64,000 nt of DNA from Bacteroidia bacterium (GTDB lineage: Bacteria; Bacteroidota; Bacteroidia; J057). The position numbers and the translations under genes were made by a program. Under the pieces are notes generated by a model that was given only the letters and a program-made list of their open reading frames with translations, was not told the DNA's origin and did no database searches. Below are positions 8,991 to 17,415 of this stretch, piece after piece. Within the stretch, counting starts at the first letter, position 1; every line of letters begins with the position of its first letter. The DNA lies in assembly GCA_030430575.1 (NCBI GenBank), contig JAUIKF010000038.1, forward strand, positions 1-64,000, written 5' to 3'.

Positions 8991-9093
8991 TCCTAGAAGT
9001 GAAGAGCGAATCCCTAAAGCGGTGGGTTGGTTGATCCCTACGATGACTGAAAAGGCAGCGGGGAAAGTGATACTTAATACGGTGAAATCTCTA

Positions 9094-9270
9094 CCCAGTG
9101 TTCTTTCAATTTAGCATTGTGGAGTTAACGGGTCGGATTACGCCAAGAGCCAACTCACCCCTTCGACAAGCGTTCGACTGAGCTCACGCCGAAGTCTTGT
9201 CGAAGGGGGCTGATTTGTGAGTAATCCGCGCCTCTGGCTTCTCCACAGTTCAATCTTGAAAGAACACTAG
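9094..9270. mobile_element. MITE family 1, copy c (about 177 bp)
   Basis: AGTGTTCTTTCAA (9097-9109) is matched by TTGAAAGAACACT (9256-9268). It ends in CACTAG like the other copies and has the subterminal pair GGATTACGC / GTAATCCGCGCC. The centre holds a second dyad (CTTCGACAAG ... CTTGTCGAAG). The same element lies inverted at 33597-33966. It occupies the non-coding gap 8991-9422; I see nothing else there. Confidence 0.75.
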
Positions 9271-9422
9271 TACCTTCAACACTGATATCAGAAGTAATTT
9301 CTTCAATGGGAAATAGCACCGTTTTTCCATTTTGGATAAAATGTATAGCTTTAAGACTAGCAATACCCACTTAAAGCAATTCACCTTGATGTCAGCCATG
9401 AAAGATATTTAGGTGCCACCCT

Positions 9423-11771
9423 ATGCGAATAAACATACTCTTATCGACGATATTCATCCTTTTTCATGTATTTGCTTTTGCGCAGCGAGCGGAAGATTAT
9501 GAGACAATAGCCGAAGACGGCGCATGGTGCTGGTTCTCCGATCCGAGGGCCGTGTATTATGAAAATACCCACCAGCGCACCTACATCGGCTATGTCACTT
9601 CCACAGGAGATATTACGATAGCTGCCAGAGACCATACGTCTGGGGAAAATACGTCCCACATCATTTACCCCAATCTTCAAGCTGACGACCATACCAATCC
9701 TTCCCTCCTATTCCTTCCCGACGGGCGGCTAATGGTCTTTTTCACCCGCCACAACGGCACCATTTACTACACCACCTCCAAGCAGCCTGAAGATATTTCG
9801 GCATTTGAGCCGATAACCACTTTGGATCTGGGCAAAATGTTGTGTTATACCAATCCCGTCATGCTGCGCGAAGAAGGCAATCGCATCTACCTGTTTTACC
9901 GTGGCGGGGTGGATTGGAAGCCTACTTTCATTACGTCGGATGATTTGGGGAAAAGCTGGTCTGCGCCGAAGTCTTTTGTTTCGAAAAAAATCAATGACAT
10001 CTACAATCGACCTTATACCAAGATTGTCTCTGACGGCCGTTCGAGCATTCATTTTGCCTTTACCGACGGCCATCCGCGGGAAGAGAACCACAATTCTATT
10101 TACTACCTGAGGTACACAAAGGGGAAGTTTTACGACGCCGCAGGCCAGCAAGTCGGCGACACGGCCCATCTGCCGATTGAGCAAGAGACGATTCCCAAAG
10201 CGTATGACGGCGTAGCCCATAACCAACGGGCATGGATATGGGACATTGCCCTTACGGCAGACAATCGCCCAGTCATCGTCTATACGACCTTGCCGGAAGA
10301 GACAAAGCATTTTTACCATTATGGCATCTGGGATGGGAAGGAATGGCAACACACAAAGCTGTGTGGCGCAGGCAGTGCATTTCCACGATTTGAAAGAGAA
10401 AAGCAAAAAAGAGACCCCGAGCCCCATTATTCGGGGGGGATCGTGCTGGATCATAACAACCCCAATATCGTGTATTTATCAAAGCCCCATAACGATCGTT
10501 ATGAGATAGAACAATGGACCATCAAAACCGATGGATTACCCCCCACACGTAAGGCCCTAACGGCCAAGTCTCTCAAAGACAATGTGCGGCCCTTCGTGGT
10601 CAGGAATATGGCTACCAATGCTGCGCCACACGTGCTGTGGATGCATATCCACGACTACGCACATTATTCCAACTACCACACCGCTCTCAAAAGCAACCAA
10701 CCTGCTCAACGATTCGCTGGCGACCTCACGCCCACAGCCATCAAAGACGTCATGGCCGTCGTCGCCGACTGGCAAATCGCAAATTTCCATTCCGTCAAGC
10801 ATCATCCCCTGGACTGGACTAACGGTGCCCTCTACGCAGGCATGATGGCCTGGGCCAAGATCGCCCCTGATAAGAAGTATTTGGACTGGCTCTATCAACT
10901 AGGCCAGCGACATGCTTGGCAACCGCACAAGCGCATGTACCATGCCGACGACATCGTCGTGAGCCAGATGTACCTGGACATGTACCAGGCGCGAAAAGGA
11001 GATAATCACAGCTACCGCATCCTCGGGCCCACCCAGGCAAGGCTGGATTATGTAGTGGCAAATCCTTCCCAAGGCACTCTCTTGCTCGACTACCGCGATG
11101 GGCAGACCCTGGAGCGCTGGTCCTGGTGTGACGCCCTGTTTATGGCGCCCCCCGTCTACGTGAAACTGGCCAACATCACGGGAGATGACAAATATGTGGC
11201 ATTTATGGACCAAGAGTTCAAGGCGACTTATGACTTTTTGTATGACAAGGAGGAACACCTCTTCTTCCGCGACCACCGCTACTTCCCCGAAGTGAAGCTT
11301 GAAGCCAACGGCCAAAAGATATTCTGGGGCCGTGGCAACGGCTGGGTCATGGGCGGCCTCGTCTCCCTCCTCAAAGACCTGCCCAAGGACAGTCCCTACC
11401 GCCCCTTCTACGAGCAGCTCTTCCAAGAAATGGCGGAGAAAGTCGCCGCCTGTCAGGGCGAGTCAGGCTTCTGGCATGCCAGCATGCTCGACCACGAGGC
11501 CTTCCCCAACCCCGAAACCAGCTCCAGTGGGTTCTTTTGTTATGCCCTTGCCTACGGCATCAATGTGGGGCTGCTGGACAAGGAGACGTATTCGCCTATG
11601 GTGAGGAAGGCCTGGCAGGCTTTGGTCAGCGCTGTCTACGCGGATGGGAAGCTAGGCTGGGTCCAGCCTATCGGCCAGGACCCGAAGACGGTGACGGCGG
11701 AGATGACGGAGGTATATGGGGTGGGGGCGTTTTTGCTGGCGGGGGTGGAGGTGTTGGGGATGGTGGAGTGA
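9423..11771 (+). CDS. BNR-propeller / GH105 polysaccharide-degrading enzyme
   Basis: 782 residues. Signal peptide about 1-20 (VFAFAQ). Residues of about 25-430 look like a BNR_4 beta-propeller (GAWCWFSDPRAVYY, DGRLMVFFTRHNG, SDDLGKSWSAPKSF). Residues of about 440-782 are a GH105/GH88 unsaturated glucuronyl hydrolase: HPLDWTNGALYAGMMAWAK, YHADDIVVSQMYLDMY, then WSWCDALFMAPPVY with the conserved Asp, FFRDHRYF and GRGNGWVMGGLVSLL. Such enzymes remove the 4,5-unsaturated uronic acid left by lyases on pectin/rhamnogalacturonan or ulvan. The propeller may bind or cleave the same polymer. There is no SusCD pair beside it. A decayed copy of its 3' end lies 380 bp downstream. Confidence 0.85.
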   Translation: MRINILLSTIFILFHVFAFAQRAEDYETIAEDGAWCWFSDPRAVYYENTHQRTYIGYVTSTGDITIAARDHTSGENTSHIIYPNLQADDHTNPSLLFLPDGRLMVFFTRHNGTIYYTTSKQPEDISAFEPITTLDLGKMLCYTNPVMLREEGNRIYLFYRGGVDWKPTFITSDDLGKSWSAPKSFVSKKINDIYNRPYTKIVSDGRSSIHFAFTDGHPREENHNSIYYLRYTKGKFYDAAGQQVGDTAHLPIEQETIPKAYDGVAHNQRAWIWDIALTADNRPVIVYTTLPEETKHFYHYGIWDGKEWQHTKLCGAGSAFPRFEREKQKRDPEPHYSGGIVLDHNNPNIVYLSKPHNDRYEIEQWTIKTDGLPPTRKALTAKSLKDNVRPFVVRNMATNAAPHVLWMHIHDYAHYSNYHTALKSNQPAQRFAGDLTPTAIKDVMAVVADWQIANFHSVKHHPLDWTNGALYAGMMAWAKIAPDKKYLDWLYQLGQRHAWQPHKRMYHADDIVVSQMYLDMYQARKGDNHSYRILGPTQARLDYVVANPSQGTLLLDYRDGQTLERWSWCDALFMAPPVYVKLANITGDDKYVAFMDQEFKATYDFLYDKEEHLFFRDHRYFPEVKLEANGQKIFWGRGNGWVMGGLVSLLKDLPKDSPYRPFYEQLFQEMAEKVAACQGESGFWHASMLDHEAFPNPETSSSGFFCYALAYGINVGLLDKETYSPMVRKAWQALVSAVYADGKLGWVQPIGQDPKTVTAEMTEVYGVGAFLLAGVEVLGMVE

Positions 11772-11877
11772 GGGGAAAAATGTGGCATTTTCAGTGTATG
11801 TAGTAACCACTCAAATACAAAACCCTGCGCGTTTGTTTATTGCCGCAAAGTGGGAAATCGCTCCTTCTTTTACGTCA

Positions 11878-11918
11878 CCTCGGAATTTTTTGACGCTTTG
11901 GGAGAAAAATATCCGAGG
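11878..11918. other. Imperfect hairpin in the gap after the GH105 gene
   Basis: CCTCGGAATTTTT (11878-11890) pairs with AAAAATATCCGAGG (11905-11918) with one bulge. The gap 11772-12151 otherwise holds an open frame (to 12033) whose translation resembles no family; it may be debris of a former gene. Confidence 0.3.
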
Positions 11919-12151
11919 TCCCCATGGCAAAAACGTTAAAAACGATTTTTGGCGGGAGATCGCGGATAAATTTGCTCGCAAAGCCTCTCAAATTTTCCGC
12001 GAAGACGTTCAAGAATTTAAGGCTTCACCTTAATCAAACGCTTATGGATATTCGAGGTTGTGGAGTAGGTTACACCTGAAAGTTCAGATTATGTGCGGAA
12101 AATTCACCTCCCTTATTCGAAAACGCAGACACTAGGAGACCGCCAACTTCT

Positions 12152-12373
12152 GTTTACGGCATCAACATAGGCTTGCTGGACAAGGCGACCTATAAGCCTA
12201 TCGTGACGAATGCCTGGCAGGCACTCGTCAGCGCTGTGTACGCCGATGGCAAGCTCGGCTGGGTCCAGCCGATCGGGCAGGATCCGAAGGAGGTGACGGC
12301 GGAGATGACCGAGGTCTATGGCGTGGGCGCGTTTTTGCTGGCGGGGGCGGAGGTGTTGGGGATGGTGGAGTGA
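12152..12373 (+). pseudogene. Relic copy of the GH105 C-terminus
   Basis: The translation, from VYGINIGLLDKATY to the stop, matches the last 73 residues of the upstream GH105 protein (AYGINVGLLDKETY ... VEVLGMVE) with only a few substitutions and the same stop codon and downstream base context. There is no start codon or N-terminal part. It is a 3'-end fragment left by duplication or by an insertion/deletion event. Confidence 0.85.
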
Positions 12374-12382
12374 GGGGTTGTG

Positions 12383-12412
12383 TTTGGGGGTTGTTTGTTT
12401 GTGTAATTTTTG
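12383..12412 (+). promoter_or_regulatory. Candidate Bacteroidota-type promoter
   Basis: TTTG (12383-12386), 17 nt, then TAATTTTTG (12404-12412) approximates the Bacteroidota -33 TTTG / -7 TAnnTTTG pattern. It lies about 175 bp before the ATPase-DUF4435 gene and reads towards it. The spacer is slightly short and the -7 box one base long, so confidence is low. Confidence 0.3.
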
Positions 12413-12588
12413 CAAAATTTACGAATCTGATGGTTTGATTTTTGGAGGGGATTGGTGAGATGTTTGTGGGTGACTATTGGGTTTTGACATCAGGTATTGG
12501 CTGGATATGCAATAGTTGAAGGTTAATATAGCGGAAATACACGCCAAATAGCGGATGCACTGGTTTTGGGTAGCAATAAGAAAAAACT

Positions 12589-14181
12589 ATGAGTTACGAT
12601 ATAATATTTCCAGATAGAAATGGAACCACTGGGCGAGAAACAATAACAACTGAAAATAATATCGTACTTATTGGAGCAAATGGTTCTGGTAAAACAAGAT
12701 TAGGCGTGCGAATTGAGGAATTGACTCAAAATTCTTGCACAGTTCATCGCATAAGTGCCCAAAAGGCTTTAAATATTCCTGACTATGCTGAAATTAAAAA
12801 TCTCGAACAGGCGGAAAAGGAACTTTTATTTGGAAGGTCTGACCAACATGCTAATATCGAACAGAAAATGAAGACCAGGTGGGGTAAAAAACCTGCCACA
12901 TACTTATTAAATGACTATTCAAGACTTCTTTCATTACTTTTTGCTAAATCGGCTGAAAGAGACAGAGATTATACCCAAGCTGCAAAAGAAAGTGAAAGTT
13001 ATTCAAGCGTACCTGATGCGCCAATTGACAGAATTATTTCTCTTTGGAACACAATAATGCCACATAGAACAGTCTCATTTGCTGATGGAAAAGTAATGGC
13101 TCAGAAAACTGGACAAGATGAATATCATGGTCAAGAAATGAGTGATGGTGAGCGGGTTATATTGTATTTAATTGGTCAATGTTTATGTATTCCTGATAAT
13201 TCTATAATTATCATTGATGAGCCTGAAATTCACTTACACAAGTCTTTAGTTGATAAGCTATGGAATCAGATTGAATCACATATTCAAAATAAACTACTCA
13301 TTTACATCACACATGATTTAGATTTTGCTGCATCAAGAACTGATGCAATGAAAATATGGATTAAAGAGTATAATGGTAATAATCAATGGATTTGGCAAGA
13401 GACACCTGTTGACGAAGATTTGCCAGAAGGTTTGATGCTTGAAATTATCGGGAATAGAAAAGATGTAATTTTTTGCGAAGGTGAAAGCGGCAAATTGGAT
13501 TCAACTGTCTATCAATTAGTTTATCCTAATTACCATATTATTCCAAGAGGTGGAGGCGATAAAGTTATTGAAGCTACAAAAGCATTTAGAGCAAATGCTT
13601 CTCTACATCATTTAACAGCTCATGGCATAATTGACAGTGACTATAAAGAAGCTGCGGAAATTACAGCATTATCAGGTCATAACATTCATACAATATCTGT
13701 GGCGGAAGTTGAAAATTTATTCTGTATAGAACCTGTACTTCGTATAATTTCTGAGCATTTAGAAATGAATGCTAATGACAAAGTAAATGAAGTAATTGAC
13801 TTTTTAATAGCCTCTTTGGGTGAGGAGTTTGACGTGCAAGTTTCGTCAAAAGCTGAAAAAATAATTGAATATCAACTCGGAGCATTTTCAAAAGAATCTA
13901 ATTCTGAACAAGGCTTACAAGATGGTCTTAATACTACAATTGACAGAATTGACATTCCAACAACATATGAAGAAACGAGAGTAGCTTTTCAAACCGCAAT
14001 TGATGATAGGAATCTAGAACAGCTACTGTTACTATATAATCGAAAATCGCTTCCAAATAGACTTTCAAGAACTTTCGGCTTAGCAAATGGAGAATATGGA
14101 AAACTATTGATTCGCCTATTAAAAGGCAGTAGGCAGACGGAACTTATTACAGCACTTAAACAGTTCTTACCTGAAATTTAA
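12589..14181 (+). CDS. ABC-type ATPase fused to DUF4435 (TOPRIM-like) domain; candidate phage-defence protein
   Basis: 530 residues. ATPase half: Walker A GANGSGKT (29-36), ABC-like signature MSDGER (184-189), Walker B IIIIDEPEIHLH (206-217), H-loop THD (241-243). The C-terminal half matches DUF4435: FCEGESGKLD with Glu297, GGGDKVIEAT, GIIDSDY with Asp349/Asp351, and VAEVENLFCI. In PARIS, AriA is an ATPase and AriB a DUF4435 nuclease; merged forms and OLD-family relatives exist. The expected action is sensing phage proteins, then nucleolytic attack or abortive infection, in the cytoplasm. The gene is visibly more AT-rich than its neighbours. An attC-like hairpin follows 15 bp after the stop, suggesting transfer as a cassette. 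The exact defence type is inference. Confidence 0.8.
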   Translation: MSYDIIFPDRNGTTGRETITTENNIVLIGANGSGKTRLGVRIEELTQNSCTVHRISAQKALNIPDYAEIKNLEQAEKELLFGRSDQHANIEQKMKTRWGKKPATYLLNDYSRLLSLLFAKSAERDRDYTQAAKESESYSSVPDAPIDRIISLWNTIMPHRTVSFADGKVMAQKTGQDEYHGQEMSDGERVILYLIGQCLCIPDNSIIIIDEPEIHLHKSLVDKLWNQIESHIQNKLLIYITHDLDFAASRTDAMKIWIKEYNGNNQWIWQETPVDEDLPEGLMLEIIGNRKDVIFCEGESGKLDSTVYQLVYPNYHIIPRGGGDKVIEATKAFRANASLHHLTAHGIIDSDYKEAAEITALSGHNIHTISVAEVENLFCIEPVLRIISEHLEMNANDKVNEVIDFLIASLGEEFDVQVSSKAEKIIEYQLGAFSKESNSEQGLQDGLNTTIDRIDIPTTYEETRVAFQTAIDDRNLEQLLLLYNRKSLPNRLSRTFGLANGEYGKLLIRLLKGSRQTELITALKQFLPEI

Positions 14182-14196
14182 AATAATAAAAACGCT

Positions 14197-14263
14197 ACCC
14201 AACATTTAAGCATTAACGGCTGGGACCGCAGGGCGCGTTCCGGTCGTTAATGCTTTGTTAAAC
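14197..14263 (+). other. attC-like site (integron recombination hairpin)
   Basis: ACCCAAC (14197-14203) fits the RYYYAAC core and GTTAAAC (14257-14263) fits GTTRRRY. Between them AAGCATTAACG (14208-14218) pairs exactly with CGTTAATGCTT (14245-14255) around a GC-rich 26-nt loop. The 67-bp length, the orientation and the position just after a stop codon all suit an attC. No integrase or second attC was seen in the window. Confidence 0.5.
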
Positions 14264-14354
14264 GGTAGAGTATTCAGAGTTTGGTACCTGATGATTATGC
14301 CCAATAAAACTCAATAGTTTCCCAAAAACTGCCAAAAAAATCGTAAATTGTAAC

Positions 14355-14831
14355 ATGGAAAAAGTCGTCAAGATAATTGGCCTTCATGACAAATTCCACT
14401 CAATCCTTAGCCTTACGTTTATCCTGGGGATGATCAGTCCCATAAGCACCATCGCCCAACAAAACGATACCACAGACATCGAACAAGCCATTGAGAACTA
14501 TATCATAGGCTGGCGGACGGGAGATTCAACGCGCCTCAAGAAAGCATTCGACTTGGACGAAGGCGTCGTTTTTTGGGTAGACAAATCGGGAGATTCAGAA
14601 CAGTTGAAATCCATGAAATTATCGGCTTTGGTCGGAAGAGGAAAAACCCAGGAAGGCTATGGCATCGGCTATAAGATTCAAAGCCTAGAGATAATCGATG
14701 GCCAACTGGCGGTCGCCATCGTGAAAATCCCACGCAAGGATAGCCATTATATAGATTGCCTGGAGCTACAGAAGCTCAATGGCGATTGGAAAATCGTCCT
14801 TAAATCTTTTGTGTATTTTCCAGGTAAATAA
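14355..14831 (+). CDS. Secreted NTF2-like (lumazine-binding-like) protein
   Basis: 158 residues. Signal-like hydrophobic stretch about 15-34 (FILGMISPISTIAQ). The rest fits the NTF2-like superfamily: IEQAIENYIIGWRTGDSTRL helix, EGVVFWV strand, and a C-terminal LQKLNGDWKIVLKSFVYFP strand typical of the putative lumazine-binding group (Lumazine_bd_2). These proteins are periplasmic or secreted and mostly of unknown function. It stands alone between the attC-like hairpin and a MITE. Confidence 0.7.
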   Translation: MEKVVKIIGLHDKFHSILSLTFILGMISPISTIAQQNDTTDIEQAIENYIIGWRTGDSTRLKKAFDLDEGVVFWVDKSGDSEQLKSMKLSALVGRGKTQEGYGIGYKIQSLEIIDGQLAVAIVKIPRKDSHYIDCLELQKLNGDWKIVLKSFVYFPGK

Positions 14832-14837
14832 GCCTAA

Positions 14838-14936
14838 GGAATGAAGAAAAAATAACTCTTCAGTTATTCATCTATAACTCACTGAAAATCAGTTCATACT
14901 TTGATTTTAACTTTCATTTTAATTTTTATTCATTCC
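14838..14936. mobile_element. MITE family 2, copy 1 (99 bp)
   Basis: Starts GGAATGAA and ends TTCATTCC, and is flanked by TAA on both sides (14835-14837 and 14937-14939), a 3-bp target duplication. The full 99 bp is identical to 33736-33834. It has no coding capacity. Confidence 0.9.
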
Positions 14937-14998
14937 TAAGAGGGAAAGGTGAAAATCCTAAAAAAGAGTTATCTTTAACTTAGAAAAGATGAAACACC

Positions 14999-15259
14999 AT
15001 GAATAACATCACCCTAACAGACTATATCGACTTTTTCAGACAACTCGATCTCAAGCAAAAGATAGAAATCTTAAAGGAACTAACGAATGAGCTTGGAAAA
15101 GCTGTAGATCAACCTGTGAATCAGATCAAGGAAGCCCCTAAGAATGAAGGCCATCAAGTCATAGATGAGTTGTTTGGGGTGTGGAAGGATGAGGAGGAAT
15201 TAACGGAAGAAAGTATAATAGATAGAACCATCTCTGATAAAATCATTGATTTCGATTGA
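14999..15259 (+). CDS. Antitoxin-like protein paired with VapC
   Basis: 86 residues, acidic and helical (DYIDFFRQLDLKQKIEILKEL, then a charged tail VWKDEEELTEESIIDRTISD). It lies 27 bp before a PIN-domain toxin gene, the arrangement of VapB-type antitoxins. The N-terminal LTDYIDFFRQLD-KQKIEIL segment resembles short antitoxin families of Bacteroidota and cyanobacteria that lack a canonical AbrB fold. It would bind and silence the toxin and repress its own operon. Identity rests mainly on context. Confidence 0.65.
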   Translation: MNNITLTDYIDFFRQLDLKQKIEILKELTNELGKAVDQPVNQIKEAPKNEGHQVIDELFGVWKDEEELTEESIIDRTISDKIIDFD

Positions 15260-15286
15260 TTCGATTTTTTTAGATAAAAACCCATT

Positions 15287-15727
15287 ATGCCCCAAGAAAA
15301 ATACCTAATTGATACTGACATACTTATAGACTATTTTAAAGCCAAGTATGCGCTGAATGAGAAATTTAAAGCGGTAGGTCTAGAAAATTGCTACGTATCC
15401 GAAATATCAATTGCAGAACTACTCTACGGAGCCTTAAAGAGCAGTGACCCAGAAAGGCATAACGCTAATGTGATGAAGGCGAAATCAAATTTTGGCATTC
15501 TTCCTATCACAGAGGTACTTGAGCTGTATAGTGAAGAAAGGTTAAGGTTAGAACGGGAAGGCGCAAGGTTACCTAATTTTGACTTGTTGATAGCTGTCAC
15601 ATCTGTCAAATATGATATGACATTAGTGACCGGGAATGTTAAACATCACAGTCGTGTCAAGGGCGTGAGAATTGAAAACTGGCGGATGAAGGAAAGCAAT
15701 GCGTATATCAAAGAGAAGAAAAAATAG
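15287..15727 (+). CDS. vapC: PIN-domain toxin (VapC family)
   Basis: 146 residues. PIN-domain acidic residues are visible: Asp9 (YLIDTDILIDYF), Glu44 (SIAELLYGAL) and Asp99 (PNFDLLIAVTS), followed by a MTLVTGNVKHHSRV strand. The usual Asp of the TxNxxDF motif is replaced by His here. VapC toxins are Mg2+-dependent RNases that cut initiator tRNA or rRNA when free of antitoxin. It forms an operon with the upstream antitoxin-like gene and is followed, 4 bp later, by XisI. Confidence 0.85.
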   Translation: MPQEKYLIDTDILIDYFKAKYALNEKFKAVGLENCYVSEISIAELLYGALKSSDPERHNANVMKAKSNFGILPITEVLELYSEERLRLEREGARLPNFDLLIAVTSVKYDMTLVTGNVKHHSRVKGVRIENWRMKESNAYIKEKKK

Positions 15728-15731
15728 AGCG

Positions 15732-16070
15732 ATGGATAAGGTAGAAAAATACCAACATATTATCATTGAATTTCTAAAAGAGCAGGCTAAGCCGACTCAA
15801 GGAATGGATAATGACATTCGAAGAGAAGTCATAGTGGATAAAGAAAGTAATAATTTTCAGCTCCTTCACATGGGCTGGAAAGGTCACGCACACCAATTCT
15901 TTGTGGCATTTCATTTTTCTATCATCAATGAAAAAATATGGCTTCAGTGGAATAGGACGGAACACGAAGTGGTAGATTATCTGATGGAGAAAGGGGTTCC
16001 CAAGGAGGATATTGTACTAGGGTTAAAGCCTCCATTTGCACGAGCACATTCTGGATTTGCTGTGGCATAA
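15732..16070 (+). CDS. XisI family protein
   Basis: 112 residues from ATG 15732. MDKVEKYQHIIIEFL, FQLLHMGWKG, IWLQWNRTEHEVVDYLMEKGVPKEDIVLG (read across two parts) and the end PPFARAHSGFAVA match the XisI (fdxN element excision controlling factor) family. In cyanobacteria XisI usually follows XisH, a restriction-endonuclease-like protein, and the pair behaves like a two-gene unit. No xisH is present here; VapBC sits in its place. It may be an antitoxin-like remnant or a passenger on the same mobile segment. Confidence 0.8.
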   Translation: MDKVEKYQHIIIEFLKEQAKPTQGMDNDIRREVIVDKESNNFQLLHMGWKGHAHQFFVAFHFSIINEKIWLQWNRTEHEVVDYLMEKGVPKEDIVLGLKPPFARAHSGFAVA

Positions 16071-16107
16071 TTTCACTTCCCTCCCTAATATCGCCCCCCC
16101 AAAGCAC

Positions 16108-16584
16108 ATGAACCCAAGAATAGAAAAATTAGCAGCAAAAAAGCTCATAGGCCATCACATCAACATGAGCTTGTCCAACAATCAAACAGGACAACTCTGG
16201 GGGCAATTTGCGCCTAGGATTAAAGAGATTCAACATAGGGCGTCAGCAGATAAAATCTCTCTGCAAGTCTATCCCCCCTCATATTACAGCCCATTCAGCC
16301 CCCATACAGCGTTCGAGAAGTGGGCCACAGTAGAGGTCACAAGTTTTGACAACCTTCCCGATGGGATGAAGCCGTTTATACTGGAAGGAGGCCTGTATGC
16401 GGTCTTTGACTATAAAGGGTCAAGCGCTGACCCTTCCATTTTTCAGTACATTTTCTCAAATTGGCTGCCCAATTCAAATTACAGGGTTGATGATCGGCCT
16501 CATTTTGAAGTGTTGGGGACGAAGTATAGAAATAATGACCCCAATTCTGAGGAGGAAATTTGGATTCCAATTAGGGAAAAATAA
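16108..16584 (+). CDS. GyrI-like effector-binding domain protein
   Basis: 158 residues from ATG 16108. The segments LIGHHINMSLSNNQTGQLWGQF, FEKWATVEVTSFDNLPDGM, GGLYAVFDYKG and the C-terminal RPHFEVLGTKY..SEEEIWIPI fit the GyrI-like / AraC effector-binding (SOUL-like) fold as a free-standing domain. Such proteins bind small hydrophobic or cationic ligands in the cytoplasm. There is no DNA-binding part. The function is unknown; it closes the small accessory gene run that begins with the ATPase-DUF4435 gene. Confidence 0.75.
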   Translation: MNPRIEKLAAKKLIGHHINMSLSNNQTGQLWGQFAPRIKEIQHRASADKISLQVYPPSYYSPFSPHTAFEKWATVEVTSFDNLPDGMKPFILEGGLYAVFDYKGSSADPSIFQYIFSNWLPNSNYRVDDRPHFEVLGTKYRNNDPNSEEEIWIPIREK

Positions 16585-16595
16585 CCAATTCACAG

Positions 16596-17390
16596 ATGAG
16601 GTACTTCCTACACCTAGGATTCGATGGGAGCAACTACAGCGGTTGGCAAAAACAACATAACACCCAAAACACCGTCCAAGAAGTCATCGAGCGAACGCTC
16701 TTTCAACTCTTCAAGAAACGGGTGTCCGTGGCCGGTTGTGGACGCACCGATGCGGGCGTGCACGCCAGTCAATACGTCATGCAACTCAAGCTAGCTGAAG
16801 CGCCGACCTTCGATTTAAAATTTCGCCTGAACAAAAATTTGCCTGATGATATCGCCATTTTTGACATCATCGAAGTCAGCGATGAGCAGCATTGCCAGTT
16901 TAGTGCGGTGGCGCGAACCTATGACTATTTCATCCATTGGAAGAAGGATCCGGTGCTCATGCGGTACAGTGTCTTCTATGAAGATTCGGCGTTAGATTTT
17001 GAGCTGATGCGAAAAGCTGCGGCCATGATCCGTGTTACGAAAGACTTCAGACCCTTGTGCAAGCAGCCAGACCTCTACGAGGATACAATGTGTCAGATCA
17101 TGAATTGCGAAGTATTCGTCAATGAGGAACAGGGGCGATTGCGGTTCACGATCACCAGCGACCGCTTTCTCCGAGGCATGGTGAGGTATTGTGTGTTCTT
17201 TTTGCTGAAAGTGGGGAGTAGAGAAATGAGCTTGGCGGAATTTGAGGCAATCCTGAATCAGGAAAAAGAGCTGAAGCAGAAGCAGCCTGCGCTTCCGAAT
17301 GGCCTATTTCTGAGCAAGGTGGAGTATCCGTTTTTGCAGTTGGAAAATGCGCATCATGTGATTAGGGGTTTAAAGGTGGGGTTGGAATAG
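16596..17390 (+). CDS. truA: tRNA pseudouridine(38-40) synthase TruA
   Basis: 264 residues, normal length. GCGRTDAGVHASQYV contains the catalytic Asp52. The N-terminal GFDGSNYSGWQ and the C-terminal SDRFLRGMVRYCVFFLLKVG match TruA. The enzyme isomerises uridines 38-40 in the anticodon arm of many tRNAs. It starts 11 bp after the GyrI-like gene and could be co-transcribed with it. Confidence 0.93.
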   Translation: MRYFLHLGFDGSNYSGWQKQHNTQNTVQEVIERTLFQLFKKRVSVAGCGRTDAGVHASQYVMQLKLAEAPTFDLKFRLNKNLPDDIAIFDIIEVSDEQHCQFSAVARTYDYFIHWKKDPVLMRYSVFYEDSALDFELMRKAAAMIRVTKDFRPLCKQPDLYEDTMCQIMNCEVFVNEEQGRLRFTITSDRFLRGMVRYCVFFLLKVGSREMSLAEFEAILNQEKELKQKQPALPNGLFLSKVEYPFLQLENAHHVIRGLKVGLE

Positions 17391-17415
17391 ATTCGATATA
17401 TAATAAATTAACACT

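Noticed and set aside
11716-12033. 105-codon frame after the GH105 gene
   Set aside because: It starts inside the GH105 gene in another frame; the distal part shows no family and no start or promoter. Left as possible debris.
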